A DNA stretch of 64,000 nucleotides, from positions 372,001-436,000 of the forward strand of contig NZ_JBHTCQ010000002.1 of NCBI RefSeq assembly GCF_042665525.1, read 5' to 3'. This document shows positions 8,769 through 17,573 of this stretch, piece after piece. This stretch comes from Allobogoriella alba. GTDB taxonomy: Bacteria; Actinomycetota; Actinomycetes; Actinomycetales; Actinomycetaceae. The notes under the pieces are model-generated. The model was given only the letters and a program-made list of their open reading frames with translations. It was not told the DNA's origin and did not search any database. Both the position numbers and the translations under genes were made by a program. Numbering within the stretch: position 1 is the stretch's first letter; each line of letters opens with the position of its first letter.

Positions 8769-8942
8769 ATGCCGGGTGCGCCGCCCCCCCGCGACGCGGT
8801 CACGGGAACCACGGGAGCATCGACGCCCGTCCGAACGGGCCCGACCACGCCGGACGAGACCCGCGTGCCGCTCGCCGAGGTTCCCGGGCTCGAGGTGGAT
8901 ACCGCACTGGTGCTCACCGGCCGCTCACCAGCGGCCGCCTGA
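8769..8942 (+). CDS. Doubtful small ORF of 57 codons
   Basis: An ATG eight bases after the ligase stop opens a 57-codon frame rich in Pro and Thr at its N-terminus, ending in LAEVPGLEVDTALVLTGRSP. The last stretch recalls the linker before phosphotransfer domains (pattern PGxDVxxGLxRxGG), so it may be a remnant, but this is weak. There is no convincing ribosome site and no partner. It occupies most of the 285-base gap before the oxidoreductase gene; otherwise I see nothing there. Confidence 0.15.
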   Translation: MPGAPPPRDAVTGTTGASTPVRTGPTTPDETRVPLAEVPGLEVDTALVLTGRSPAAA

Positions 8943-9047
8943 TGATCAGCTGGCGGACATCCCCATCGACCCCCGACCGGTTTCGTGGTGGTCTAAGGAT
9001 GCGCAAGCCCTCGCGCACCCACCCCCGTGACGAAGGAGTCGTCCCGC

Positions 9048-10283
9048 ATGACCTTCAACCTCGGCATCGTCGGTGCCGGTCAGTTCTCCGGGCACTTCGC
9101 CGCGCTGTTCGACCTCCACCCCGGTGTGGGTCGCGTCAGCGTGACCGACGTGCTCCCCGACCGCGCCCACCGGCTCGTGGAGGAGATCGGCCTGGCCGGC
9201 ACGCACGAGGACTATGACGCGATGCTCGCGGACCCGGACGTCGACGCCGTCGCGATCTTCACGCAGCGCTGGACCCACGGGCCGCTGGTGCTCCAGGCGC
9301 TCGAGGCCGGCAAGCACGTCTACTCGGCCGTCCCGATGGCCACCTCGCCCGCGGAGATCTCCGCGATCATCGAGGCCGTCTCCCGCACCGGCCTGACCTA
9401 CATGATGGGGGAGACGAGCTACTACAACCCCGCCACCGTGTTCGTGCGCAAGAAGCACGCCGCCTGTGAGCTCGGGCGGGTCTTCTACACCGAGGGCGAC
9501 TACCTGCACGACATGGACCTCGGGTTCTACGACGCCTACCGCTACAGCGGCGGCGAGGCCTGGAAGTCCACCGCAAGCTACCCGCCCATGTGGTACCCGA
9601 CCCACTCGATCGGCGGCGTCCTCGGCGCGGTGCCGGGCCACGCCGTCGCGGTGAGCTGCGTCGGCGTGCGTGACCACCTCGACGACGGCGTCTTCGACAC
9701 CGAGGTGTCGATGTTCGACAACGACTTCTCGAACATGACCGCGCTGTTCCACCTCGCCGACGGCGGGACGATGCGGATCAACGAGTTCCGGCGGGTCGGC
9801 TACCCCTCGCCGCTGCGCGAGAGCCGCTTCCGCTTCTTCGGCACCGACGGAAGCTTCGAGCAGCTCGCGACCACGTCGGTGTGGCAGGACAAGCAGGGCG
9901 TCACCGACGTCTCGGACCAGATCGCCACCCGCACGACGCTCAGCCACGACGACCCCATGCTGGCCGACGTCGCACCCTCGCTGCGCGAGGCGTTCACCTC
10001 CGGCCACGCCCCCGTCCACGACGACGACGCGCGCCGCCTCCCGGAGACGTTCGCCCACGCCCCGAACGGCCACGAAGGTTCCCACCAGCTCCTCGTCGAC
10101 GACTTCGTCCGCGCCGTCGGGCAGGGCACCGTGCCGACCGTGAACGCCTGGGTCGCCGCCCGCTTCACCCTGCCCGGCCTGGTGGCCCTGGAGTCGGCGC
10201 GCCGAGGTGGCGAGCTGCTGCCGATAGAGGATCTCGGACCGGCACCGGAGCGGCTCGACGCGGCGGCACGCGGGCGCGTCTAG
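9048..10283 (+). CDS. Gfo/Idh/MocA-family oxidoreductase
   Basis: 411 residues from the ATG at 9048, which has GAAGGAG ten bases upstream; a GTG 21 bases earlier overlaps that site and is rejected. The N-terminal GIVGAGQFSGHFAAL is the Rossmann dinucleotide-binding turn, followed by AIFTQRWTHGPLVLQALEAGKHVYSAVPMA, where the family usually reads CEKP; here the lysine is replaced (YSAVP). The C-terminal half is the alpha/beta oligomerisation domain. These enzymes oxidise or reduce sugars, inositols or their derivatives with NAD(P). The altered EKP position suggests an unusual catalytic arrangement. It is codirectional with the sulfatase downstream, 107 bases away. Confidence 0.85.
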   Translation: MTFNLGIVGAGQFSGHFAALFDLHPGVGRVSVTDVLPDRAHRLVEEIGLAGTHEDYDAMLADPDVDAVAIFTQRWTHGPLVLQALEAGKHVYSAVPMATSPAEISAIIEAVSRTGLTYMMGETSYYNPATVFVRKKHAACELGRVFYTEGDYLHDMDLGFYDAYRYSGGEAWKSTASYPPMWYPTHSIGGVLGAVPGHAVAVSCVGVRDHLDDGVFDTEVSMFDNDFSNMTALFHLADGGTMRINEFRRVGYPSPLRESRFRFFGTDGSFEQLATTSVWQDKQGVTDVSDQIATRTTLSHDDPMLADVAPSLREAFTSGHAPVHDDDARRLPETFAHAPNGHEGSHQLLVDDFVRAVGQGTVPTVNAWVAARFTLPGLVALESARRGGELLPIEDLGPAPERLDAAARGRV

Positions 10284-10331
10284 ACGCCCCGGCCCGGCGC
10301 GGGTCACGCGCGAACGGCTACCGGCGTCTCC

Positions 10332-10361
10332 TTGACGGCTGTGCCACGCCAGTCCTACGGT
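10332..10361 (+). promoter_or_regulatory. Sulfatase gene promoter
   Basis: TTGACG (10332-10337), an 18-base spacer and TACGGT (10356-10361) make a good vegetative-type promoter. The predicted transcript start falls inside the operator-like palindrome at 10365-10378, about 25 bases before the sulfatase ATG. Confidence 0.55.
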
Positions 10362-10364
10362 CGC

Positions 10365-10378
10365 TGAAAACGATTACA
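10365..10378. promoter_or_regulatory. LacI-family operator-like palindrome before the sulfatase
   Basis: TGAAAACGATTACA has the TGnAAnC half-site on both strands around the central CG step, the form bound by many LacI-family repressors. It sits directly at the predicted transcription start of the sulfatase gene. Which regulator binds is unknown; the site differs from those near the two LacI genes in this window. Confidence 0.5.
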
Positions 10379-10390
10379 TCAGGGGGCGGG

Positions 10391-11734
10391 ATGGCACAGC
10401 GGGGACCGGTCGGGGTCGGTAGGCGGGATCTGCTCGTCGGAGGTGCGGCAATGCTGGGTGCCGGTGCCGGTGCCGGTGCCGGCACGCCGTCGGCGGATGC
10501 GGAACCGGCGGCCGCGGCAACGTCGACGGGGCCACCCTCGTCCCGTCCGCCCAACATCCTCGTCGTCTATCTCGACGACCTCGGCTACGGCGACCTGAGC
10601 TGCTACGGCTCGCCCATGATCCAGACGCCGAATCTGGACCGACTGGCGCGCCAGGGCACCCGCTTCACCCACGGCTATGCCGGGCACACCGTGTGCACGC
10701 CGTCACGAGCCGGTCTCCTCACGGGTCGGGTCCCGCCGCGTGCGGGCCTGCCGCACGTGCTCTTCCCCGAGGACACCAAAGGCCTGTCGGCGGACGAACG
10801 CACCATTCCCGAGTACCTCAAGCAGGCCGGCTATACGACGACGTGCATCGGCAAGTGGCATCTCGGCTCGCAACCGGAGCACAACCCCACCCGGCACGGG
10901 TTCGACCACTTCTTCGGGGCGCTCTACAGCAACGACATGAGGCCGTTCCAGCTCTGGCGGGACGAGGAGATGGTCGAGGACCCGGTGGACCAGTCCACTC
11001 TGACCCGCCGGTACACGGAGGAGGCCATCGCGGCGATCGACCGTGCGGGTGACGATCCGTTCTTCATCTACCTCGCCGAGACGATGCCGCACCTGCCGCT
11101 CGCCGTCGAGCCGCGCTTCGAGGGCCAGTCCGAGGCCGGCGAGTACGGCGACGTCGTCGAGTCGCTGGACCACTACCTCGGGGTGCTGTTCGAGGCACTG
11201 TCCACCCGGGGCCTGGACGGGAACACGCTCGTGATCGTCACCAGTGACAACGGGCCGTGGTACGACGGCGACAGCGGCCCGTTCCGCGGCCGCAAGATCG
11301 GGACCTACGAGGGTGGGTTGCGGGTCCCGTTTATCGTGCGGTGGCCCGGGGTGGTGCCGCGCCGTGAGCACGACTTCCCGGTGACCGTCATCGACCTGCT
11401 GCCCACGCTGTGCTCCTACGCGGGCGTGACACCCGACCCGGACGTGCGGCTCGACGGCACGAACGTCCGGCGCGTCCTCGAGGGACGGCGAAGCGTGCCC
11501 CGCACCCCCATCTACTACTTCGACGACAACGACGGCAGCCTCGCCGCCGTCCGGGACGGCGGCTGGAAGCTGCACGTCCAGCGCCAGGACGGGACCACCC
11601 GGCGGCTGCCGGAGCTGTACGACCTCGAGCGAGACCCGGGGGAGAGCTACAACCTGGCCAGCCGGCACCCGGACGTCGTCGAGCGCCTCGCCGGGATCAT
11701 CGACGAGATGGAGGCCGAGCTCGCGCCGGCCTGA
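10391..11734 (+). CDS. Tat-exported arylsulfatase-type sulfatase
   Basis: 447 residues. A twin-arginine signal (GRRDLLVGGAAML) opens the protein, so it is exported folded. The alkaline-phosphatase-fold sulfatase domain begins at PNILVVYLDDLGYGD with metal ligands Asp62 and Asp63; Cys102 in CTPSRAG is in the CxPSR motif that maturation turns into formylglycine; GKWHLG and TSDNGPWYDGD supply further active-site residues. It would remove sulfate esters from sugars or polymers outside the cell. No formylglycine-generating enzyme is encoded in this window. Promoter and operator are its own. Signal region contains a GGTGCC tandem repeat. Confidence 0.92.
   Translation: MAQRGPVGVGRRDLLVGGAAMLGAGAGAGAGTPSADAEPAAAATSTGPPSSRPPNILVVYLDDLGYGDLSCYGSPMIQTPNLDRLARQGTRFTHGYAGHTVCTPSRAGLLTGRVPPRAGLPHVLFPEDTKGLSADERTIPEYLKQAGYTTTCIGKWHLGSQPEHNPTRHGFDHFFGALYSNDMRPFQLWRDEEMVEDPVDQSTLTRRYTEEAIAAIDRAGDDPFFIYLAETMPHLPLAVEPRFEGQSEAGEYGDVVESLDHYLGVLFEALSTRGLDGNTLVIVTSDNGPWYDGDSGPFRGRKIGTYEGGLRVPFIVRWPGVVPRREHDFPVTVIDLLPTLCSYAGVTPDPDVRLDGTNVRRVLEGRRSVPRTPIYYFDDNDGSLAAVRDGGWKLHVQRQDGTTRRLPELYDLERDPGESYNLASRHPDVVERLAGIIDEMEAELAPA
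10457..10480 (+). repeat. GGTGCC hexanucleotide repeat, four copies
   Basis: Four tandem GGTGCC units code for alternating Gly-Ala in the hydrophobic core of the sulfatase signal peptide. Gain or loss of a unit keeps the frame and only changes signal length by two residues. Confidence 0.8.
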
Positions 11735-11755
11735 CGGCGCGCGCCCCGGTGAGCC

Positions 11756-12808
11756 TCACTCGCGCTCCTGCACCTCACCCAGCTCCTGCACCGCCGCCTC
11801 GATGGGCTCACGGTTCACGAGCGTGCCCAGGTCGACCTCCGCACCGGGAGCCAGGGTCTCCATCTGCGACATGCGCTCGATCGTGTACCGGAGGCGATCC
11901 TCCTCCAGGCCCACGTTCTGCGGGAACGCCTGGACGTCCTCCATGTAGACCTCCCACGCCTCGTCGATGACGGACTCCTCCATCGACGTCGCCTCCGCGA
12001 TGATCGGGACCACCCGGTCACGCTCCTCGTACATGGCCCGGTGCGCCCTGGTGATCGCCTCGGCGAAGCCGCGGGCGGCCTCGGGGTCCTCCTCGATCCA
12101 GGCGTTGTCGGCGAAGTACGCGCCGTAGAAGTAGTCCGGCTCCACCTCGTAGAGGTTCACCAACGGGTGCAGGCCGGGGTCCTCCTGGGCCGCCTGGATG
12201 CTCTGCTCCGGGTGGAGCACGGCGGAGGTGATCTGGCCCTGGACCAGGCCCGAGACGTAGGCGTCCGCCGAGACGGAGACGTAGCTGACGTCGTCCTGCG
12301 TCATGCCGGCGTCCTCGAGGACCATGCGGGTCATGGCCTCGCGGAAGGCGCCGATCTCCTGGATGCCGAGGTCCTTCCCGGCGAGGTCTTCGACTGACTG
12401 GACGTCCTCGGGGACGACGAGCTCGACCTCGAGCCGGTCGGCATAGCTGGCGAACACCGAGATCTCCGCTCCGCCGGCGACGGCGTTGATGACGGGCTCG
12501 ATGCTGGCGCCGCCGACCTCGAACTCGCCGCCGACCACGCCGTTGGTCACCGAGGTGCCGGACCGCAGGTTAGAGACCTCCACCTGCAGGCCGGCGTCCT
12601 CGAAGTAGCCGAGCTCTTGGGCCACCGCGACGTCGGCGTTGGCGAAGCTCGTGACGGACGTGGGCAGGGCGACGCGGACCTCGGCGGGCCCGCCGTCGTC
12701 GCTGCCGGCGGTGCCGGAGCAGGCCGCCAGGGCGGCGCCGAGCGTCAGCGCGCCGGCGATGGCCAGACCGCGGCGCACCGGCCGCGGAGCCGAGAGGGGT
12801 GCAGACAT
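11756..12808 (-). CDS. ABC transporter substrate-binding lipoprotein, SsuA/TauA/NMT1 type
   Basis: 350 residues from the ATG at 12808, preceded by GGAAG; a GTG nine bases upstream overlaps that site. The signal ends in a lipobox (AALAACSG). The mature part opens with VRVALPTSVTSFANADVAVAQELGYFEDAGLQVEV, the standard start of NMT1/THI5-like periplasmic-binding proteins that carry nitrate, sulfonates, taurine or pyrimidine precursors. It is the last gene of the leftward operon and is followed by the convergent sulfatase gene 21 bases away. With the permease and ATPase upstream it forms a complete importer. The ligand is probably a substrate of the five enzymes in the operon. Confidence 0.9.
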   Translation of the reverse strand: MSAPLSAPRPVRRGLAIAGALTLGAALAACSGTAGSDDGGPAEVRVALPTSVTSFANADVAVAQELGYFEDAGLQVEVSNLRSGTSVTNGVVGGEFEVGGASIEPVINAVAGGAEISVFASYADRLEVELVVPEDVQSVEDLAGKDLGIQEIGAFREAMTRMVLEDAGMTQDDVSYVSVSADAYVSGLVQGQITSAVLHPEQSIQAAQEDPGLHPLVNLYEVEPDYFYGAYFADNAWIEEDPEAARGFAEAITRAHRAMYEERDRVVPIIAEATSMEESVIDEAWEVYMEDVQAFPQNVGLEEDRLRYTIERMSQMETLAPGAEVDLGTLVNREPIEAAVQELGEVQERE

Positions 12809-12843
12809 CGTGGTCACTTCCGTTCGGTTGTCACGCGGGGGCG

Positions 12844-13710
12844 TCAGGCGTCACGGCGCCACGGCGCGAGCTGCCGCTCGACGATGCCGAGGATCGCCGT
12901 GAGGACGACGCCCATGAGGGAGAGGGTCACGATCGGCACGAAGGTCCGCGCCGTCTGGAACGAGTTCGAGTTCGTGACGATGAGGTTTCCCAGGCCGGAG
13001 ATCGCGGTGAAGAACTCCGCGACGATCACGCCGACCAGGCCACGTCCGATCGCCAGCTTGATGCCGGTGAACACGTACGGCAGCGACGCCGGGACGAGCA
13101 GGTCGCGCCACACGGCACGCTCGGGGGAGCAGAAGGACCGGGTCACCTCCAGCAGCTCGGAGTCGACCTCCTCCACGCCCCGCGTGGTGTTGATGACCAC
13201 CGGGAAGAAGACGAAGAACGCGACGATGAAGATCTTGGCCGTGTCCCCGAAGCCGAACCACAGCACGATCACCGGGATCAGGGCCACGGCGGGCAGCGCG
13301 TAGAGCGCGCTGATCGGGATGTCGAGGACCTCCTTGGCCACCCAGCTGCGGCCGGCCAGCAGACCGGTGCCGATCCCGAGCACCACCCCGATCACCGAGC
13401 CGATGGCCAGGACCGAGCCGGTCTGCCACGTCGCCGTGAGCCACGTGCCGTCGGCGACCATCTCGATAGCCGCCTGCACGATCGCCACCGGGTAGGTGAA
13501 GAGCACCGGGTTGACGCTGCGGCCGTAGAGCTCCCACGCGAGCAGCAGGAGGGCCAGTGCGGCGTAGCGGACCACGATCCGCCGCCCGCGGGTGGGCTGG
13601 CTGATCCGCATCGCCCGCCGCTGCCTGACCTCCTCCTGGGACGCGGTGGTCGCCAGCGGGTCCACGCGGCGCGGCTCGACGTTGTTCGGGTGCGTCGGAG
13701 AGGTCGTCAT
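12844..13710 (-). CDS. ABC transporter permease, SsuC/TauC type
   Basis: 288 residues from the ATG at 13710 that overlaps the ATPase stop (ATGA) and has GGGAGGG upstream. Six membrane helices follow a polar N-terminal 60 residues; the coupling-loop motif is LPASLPYVFTGIKLAIGRGLVGVIVAEF with the conserved glycine of EAA loops. The family forms homodimers in the membrane for nitrate/sulfonate/taurine-type importers. It sits between the ATPase and binding-protein genes in the same operon. Confidence 0.92.
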   Translation of the reverse strand: MTTSPTHPNNVEPRRVDPLATTASQEEVRQRRAMRISQPTRGRRIVVRYAALALLLLAWELYGRSVNPVLFTYPVAIVQAAIEMVADGTWLTATWQTGSVLAIGSVIGVVLGIGTGLLAGRSWVAKEVLDIPISALYALPAVALIPVIVLWFGFGDTAKIFIVAFFVFFPVVINTTRGVEEVDSELLEVTRSFCSPERAVWRDLLVPASLPYVFTGIKLAIGRGLVGVIVAEFFTAISGLGNLIVTNSNSFQTARTFVPIVTLSLMGVVLTAILGIVERQLAPWRRDA

Positions 13711-14468
13711 GCGGCTGCCCTCCCGGCCTCGAGCGCGCTCCACAGCTCCTTGCGGAGCGTGAGGTAGTCGGGATGGCTACGGACGGACTCCAGGGTGCGG
13801 GGCCGGTCGATGGGGGAGCGGACGTCGAGCACCACGTGGGCGGGTGGGCCGCCCAGCACCACGATCCGGTCGGACATGATGATCGCCTCGTCGAGGTCGT
13901 GGGTGACCAGCAAGGCGGTCCGGGGCTCGGACTCGATGAGATGGATGACCTCCTGCTGCATGACCTCGCGGGTGATGGCGTCCACCGCGGAGAGCGGCTC
14001 GTCGAGCAGCAGCAGCTCGGGCTCGAGCACCAGCGCGCGGGCGATGCCGGTGCGCTGCTTCATCCCGCCGGAGAGCTGGCGCGGGTACTTCCTCCGGGCG
14101 TCGTCCAGGTGCATGACGTCGAGCAGGCGCTGGACCCGCTCGGTCGGCTCCTGGCGGTGCTGGACCCGGACGCCGTAGAGGATGTTCTCCTCCACCGTCT
14201 TCCACGGGAACAGCCCGAAGTGCTGGAAGACCATCGCCACCCGCGGCTCGGGTGTGCGCAGCGGCTCGCCGTGCAGCTCAGCCCGACCGATCCGCGAGCT
14301 CAGCGGCAGCAGACCGCCGAGTGCGCGCAGGAACGTGGTCTTGCCGCAACCGGACGTGCCCACGATGCTGACGAACTCGTCGTCGTCCACCGTCAGGGAC
14401 ATCCCGTCGATGATGGTCGCGTTCTTGAACGTCACGTGGACGTCCTCCACGCAGAGGGTCTGCGTCAT
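13707..14468 (-). CDS. ABC transporter ATP-binding protein, SsuB/TauB type
   Basis: 253 residues from the ATG at 14468 (AAGGAG eight bases upstream; the earlier in-frame GTG lies inside that site). Walker A is GTSGCGKTTFL, the Q-loop QHFGLFPWKT, signature LSGGMKQRTGIARAL and Walker B LLLLDEPLSAVD, then the switch histidine in VTHDLDEA. It energises the SsuC/TauC-type permease encoded next. The gap to the dehydrogenase gene upstream is 33 bases. Confidence 0.93.
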   Translation of the reverse strand: MTQTLCVEDVHVTFKNATIIDGMSLTVDDDEFVSIVGTSGCGKTTFLRALGGLLPLSSRIGRAELHGEPLRTPEPRVAMVFQHFGLFPWKTVEENILYGVRVQHRQEPTERVQRLLDVMHLDDARRKYPRQLSGGMKQRTGIARALVLEPELLLLDEPLSAVDAITREVMQQEVIHLIESEPRTALLVTHDLDEAIIMSDRIVVLGGPPAHVVLDVRSPIDRPRTLESVRSHPDYLTLRKELWSALEAGRAAA

Positions 14469-14501
14469 GTCACTCACTCCTTCTGGGGGCCTGGTGAGCG
14501 G

Positions 14502-15608
14502 TCAGAGACGGATGACCGCCTTGAGCGGGTCGCCGTCGCGCTCGCGGACGACGCGCAGCGCCTCGGCGATGTCCTCCAGCGGGAACTCGTGGGTGACGAG
14601 CTCCTCGCCCTTGAGCCGCCCCATCTCGGCGAGCGCCAGTGCGCGGCGGACGTTGTTGCCCCCCTCGCCGCGCGTGGTGTGGACCTGGACTCCCTGCCGG
14701 ACGACGGCGGAGAGGTCGATGGTCACCGGCTCCGGGTAGAAGGCGACGACGAGGATCGTCCCGCCGCGGCGGACCGCGTCGACGCACTGCTGGGGCGTCG
14801 CCACGTTTCCGGAGGTCTCGATGACGACGTCGGCGCCCTCGCCGCCGGTCAGGCGGCGGATCTCGGCGACCGGGTCGGTGCGGCGCGCGTCGACCACGTG
14901 GTCGGCACCGAGGCCGGCGCCGCGGGCGAGCCGGCTCTCGCGGGTCCCGACCAGCACGACCGTGCGCGCGCCGAGCTGCTTGGCGGCCTGGACCGTCATG
15001 AGCCCGACCGGCCCCGGCCCGAAGACCACGACGTCCTGCCCGAGCAGGTACCCGCCGATCATGTCGATCCCGAACAGGCCCGTGCCCGCCGTCGTGATGA
15101 GGACGGCGTCCTTGTCCGAGACGGCGTCCGGCATCCGCGACAGCGCCGCGACGTGGTGGATCGCGTACTCCGCGAACCCGCCGTCGACGGTCATGCCGGA
15201 GGCCTTGTGGCCCTTCGCGACGTCGCCGTAGTTCAGGCAGGCCGTGTAGCTGCCCGCCATGCAGTTCTCGCACCGGCCGCAGCCGTGGTGCGCCTCGATG
15301 CAGACCCGGTCACCGACGGCGACCTCGTCGACCGTCTCGCCGACCTCCACGACAGTCCCCGCCCACTCGTGCCCGGGCGTGTAGGTGCCGTACGGGGGCG
15401 TGCCGGGGAAGTGCCCGTCGTAGATCTTCAGGTCCGTCCCGCACATGCCGCAGACCGACACCTTGACGAGGACCTCGCCCGGCCCGGGCCGTGGGACCGG
15501 TTTGTCCACCACCCGGATGTCACCAGGGCCGAACATCACCGCCGCCCGCATCGTCTGGGGTACCTCGCCCGCAGGACGTGGCGTCGGTGCCACCTGTTCC
15601 GCAACCAT
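14502..15608 (-). CDS. Zinc-dependent medium-chain dehydrogenase (threonine/sorbitol-dehydrogenase-like)
   Basis: 368 residues. The N-terminal catalytic domain has CGMCGTDLKIYDGHFP with the catalytic-zinc Cys, GHEWAGTVVEVG with the GHE signature, and the structural-zinc cluster CGRCENC...C; the Rossmann half has FGPGPVGLMTVQAAK. These enzymes oxidise polyols, hydroxy acids or amino alcohols with NAD(P)+. In the operon it stands between the transporter and a UPF0261 protein, so it probably oxidises the imported compound or an intermediate. GGAG precedes the ATG. Confidence 0.9.
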   Translation of the reverse strand: MVAEQVAPTPRPAGEVPQTMRAAVMFGPGDIRVVDKPVPRPGPGEVLVKVSVCGMCGTDLKIYDGHFPGTPPYGTYTPGHEWAGTVVEVGETVDEVAVGDRVCIEAHHGCGRCENCMAGSYTACLNYGDVAKGHKASGMTVDGGFAEYAIHHVAALSRMPDAVSDKDAVLITTAGTGLFGIDMIGGYLLGQDVVVFGPGPVGLMTVQAAKQLGARTVVLVGTRESRLARGAGLGADHVVDARRTDPVAEIRRLTGGEGADVVIETSGNVATPQQCVDAVRRGGTILVVAFYPEPVTIDLSAVVRQGVQVHTTRGEGGNNVRRALALAEMGRLKGEELVTHEFPLEDIAEALRVVRERDGDPLKAVIRL

Positions 15609-15656
15609 TCCGTGCTCCTTCGCTCTCGGTCGTGCGTCCGCACACCCTCCAGGGCG

Positions 15657-16898
15657 TCAGCGGGCGGCGGGCATGAGCTCCAGCAGGGTGGAAGCCGCCG
15701 CCGCGGCGAACGCGGGATCGTTGATCGTGACGTCGTGCAGCTCGAGGCGGACCCGTGGGTCGAGGTCGGACTCGAGCACCTCCACGAACGCCCGGTTGGT
15801 GTCCGGGTCGTGGAGGACGCCGCCGGGGCTGCCGACCCCGGACCAGCCCTTGAGCGGGATGAGGACCGCGGCCGGGCCACGCGCGGCGTTGAGCCGCTCG
15901 GCCACCAGCCGGCCGACGTCCCGCAGCTCCTCCGCAGAGGTGCGGACGTTGGTGTTGTACGGGTTGTGCACGTGGACCGGCCGGTCCCGGTAGCGCTCCG
16001 GGATGGACTCGAGGGCGCCGAAGCAGAAGTACTCCAGCCCGCCCGGCGCCACCACCTGCGGCACGCCGCGGCGTCCGGCGGCGGTGAGCCGGCCGGGCCG
16101 GACCGGCGCGTAGATGTCGGCCGGCTCCAGCTCGCCCAGCACCTCGTGGGTGGTGAGGTCCAGGACGCCGGTGAGGATGCCGTCGTCGACGAGCCGCTCC
16201 ATCGCCGAGCCGCACGCGCCGGAGGCGTGGAACGGCACGGACGCGACACCGGCCCGGTCGAGGTGCTCGATCGCCGCGACGACGGCCGGCTCGGTGTTGC
16301 CGAACGCCGTCACCCCGACCGTGGGCCGGCCGGGCTCGTCGCCGGCGGGCCCGTCTAGCACCGCCCGCGCCATGGCGACCACACCGGCCGCCGCCCGCCG
16401 CAGGATCATCCCGGTCACCCGGTTGGGACCGCCGAGGAGGTCTCCGACGGAGAACTGCATGGTGATGTCGGAGTCCCGCACGTAGTCGCGCACGTTCCCG
16501 GACGCCACGGTCGAGACGATGAGCTTCGGCGGTCCGATCGGCAGCTGCCGCATGGCGATCGCGGCGACGGCGCTGCCCTGGTTCCCGCCGACGGCGACCG
16601 CACCGTGCAGCTCGCCGGCGGCGTGCCACTCGGTCAGCTGGGCGCCGGCCGCCTCGCCCATCGTGGCCATGGCCTCGCCGCGCGGGCCGGCCCGCAGGTC
16701 TGCGAGATCCCGCCCGGTGCGGGCCGCCAACGCCTCCGCCGCGACGTCGACCGGGGCACCGTGCCCGGTGCCCAGCCCGACGTCGACCACGCGGGCGGTG
16801 CCGCCCGCGACCGCGACCTGATCCGCGAGGTAGTGCGCCTCGGCGGCCTTGGTGTCCACCGTGGCCAGGACGGCGATGACGGGTCCGTCGGCGGACAT
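15657..16898 (-). CDS. UPF0261 / Tm-1-like ATP-binding domain protein
   Basis: 413 residues, the normal family length. Opens with VIAVLATVDTKAAEAHYLADQV, the hallmark N-terminus of UPF0261/Tm-1-like proteins, then GGNQGSAVAAIAMRQLPIGPPKLIVSTVASGNV, GVTAFGNTEPAV and FHASGACGSAMERLVDDG, and ends with HNPYNTNVRTSAEEL and IPLKGWSG. The plant relative Tm-1 binds ATP and blocks a viral replicase; the bacterial reaction is not known to me. The start ATG overlaps the aldolase stop (ATGA at 16897-16900). Its fixed place in a catabolic operon argues for an enzymatic role on a sugar-acid-like or small organic intermediate. Confidence 0.9.
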   Translation of the reverse strand: MSADGPVIAVLATVDTKAAEAHYLADQVAVAGGTARVVDVGLGTGHGAPVDVAAEALAARTGRDLADLRAGPRGEAMATMGEAAGAQLTEWHAAGELHGAVAVGGNQGSAVAAIAMRQLPIGPPKLIVSTVASGNVRDYVRDSDITMQFSVGDLLGGPNRVTGMILRRAAAGVVAMARAVLDGPAGDEPGRPTVGVTAFGNTEPAVVAAIEHLDRAGVASVPFHASGACGSAMERLVDDGILTGVLDLTTHEVLGELEPADIYAPVRPGRLTAAGRRGVPQVVAPGGLEYFCFGALESIPERYRDRPVHVHNPYNTNVRTSAEELRDVGRLVAERLNAARGPAAVLIPLKGWSGVGSPGGVLHDPDTNRAFVEVLESDLDPRVRLELHDVTINDPAFAAAAASTLLELMPAAR

Positions 16899-17539
16899 CA
16901 GCCGCCCTCCGCCGTCGGGTCCGGGTCATCGGCGAGCTCGACGTCGCCGGGCGGCCTGGCGGCGAGGATCCCCGCCGCCAGGGCGACCCGCGCGTTGTCC
17001 TCCATGTAGTCGGTGCGGTGCACCGCCGTCGCGAGGTCCGGCCCGACGGCGATCGTTCCGTGCTCGCGCATGAGCACGACCCGCACCTCGGTGCCGGTCA
17101 TGACCTTCTCGACGGCCTCGGCCAGCTCCGGGGAGCCCGCCGGCAGCAACGGCACCTCCGCGATCTCACGGACGTGCCCGCGGGCCGCGGCGGTCACCAG
17201 CGGCGGGACCTGCCCGGCCACCGAGAACGCCACCGACAGCGGTGGGTGCAGGTGGGCGACGGCGCCGACCTCGGGCCGGGCGCGGTAGATGGCGGCGTGG
17301 AAGCGCCACTCCTTGCTCGGGTTCCGGCCCGGGTCGAGGACCTCGCCGTCGAAGGACATCACCACCGTGTCCTCGGTGGTCATGTCGCCCTGCGAGCATC
17401 CGGAGGTCTTGATGACCATCGTGCTCGTGCCGGGACAGCGGATCGAGTTGTTGCCGCTGACCCCGGGGACGAGCCCACGCTCGAAGCTGCGCCTCGACAG
17501 GCGCACGAGCTCCTCGCGAAGCGCGTCGGTGCCGGTCAT
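16898..17539 (-). CDS. Class II aldolase/adducin-family protein
   Basis: 213 residues. The zinc-site motif is HLHPPLSVAF (HxH, about residues 97-99) with a further His in REHGTIAVG; GVSGNNSIR near the N-terminus binds phosphate in fuculose- and ribulose-phosphate aldolases/epimerases. It could cleave or decarboxylate a sugar phosphate or 3-oxo-sugar acid, as in OtnC-type C4 acid pathways. GGGAGG precedes the ATG. It is coupled to the UPF0261 gene and lies 34 bases after the creatininase gene. The substrate is unknown. Confidence 0.9.
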   Translation of the reverse strand: MTGTDALREELVRLSRRSFERGLVPGVSGNNSIRCPGTSTMVIKTSGCSQGDMTTEDTVVMSFDGEVLDPGRNPSKEWRFHAAIYRARPEVGAVAHLHPPLSVAFSVAGQVPPLVTAAARGHVREIAEVPLLPAGSPELAEAVEKVMTGTEVRVVLMREHGTIAVGPDLATAVHRTDYMEDNARVALAAGILAARPPGDVELADDPDPTAEGG

Positions 17540-17573
17540 GGGACCACCTCCCTGTGGTCGCCGCGGATGGTCG

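Noticed and set aside
10457..10480. GGTGCC repeats as a phase-variation switch
   Set aside because: The unit is six bases, so slippage keeps the reading frame; only signal-peptide length would change.
13773..16358. Open frame of 861 codons on the plus strand
   Set aside because: It lies antisense to the ATPase, zinc dehydrogenase and UPF0261 genes, which have clear motifs and spacing. Its product is an Arg/His/Asp-rich string without domains, as expected for a high-GC shadow frame.
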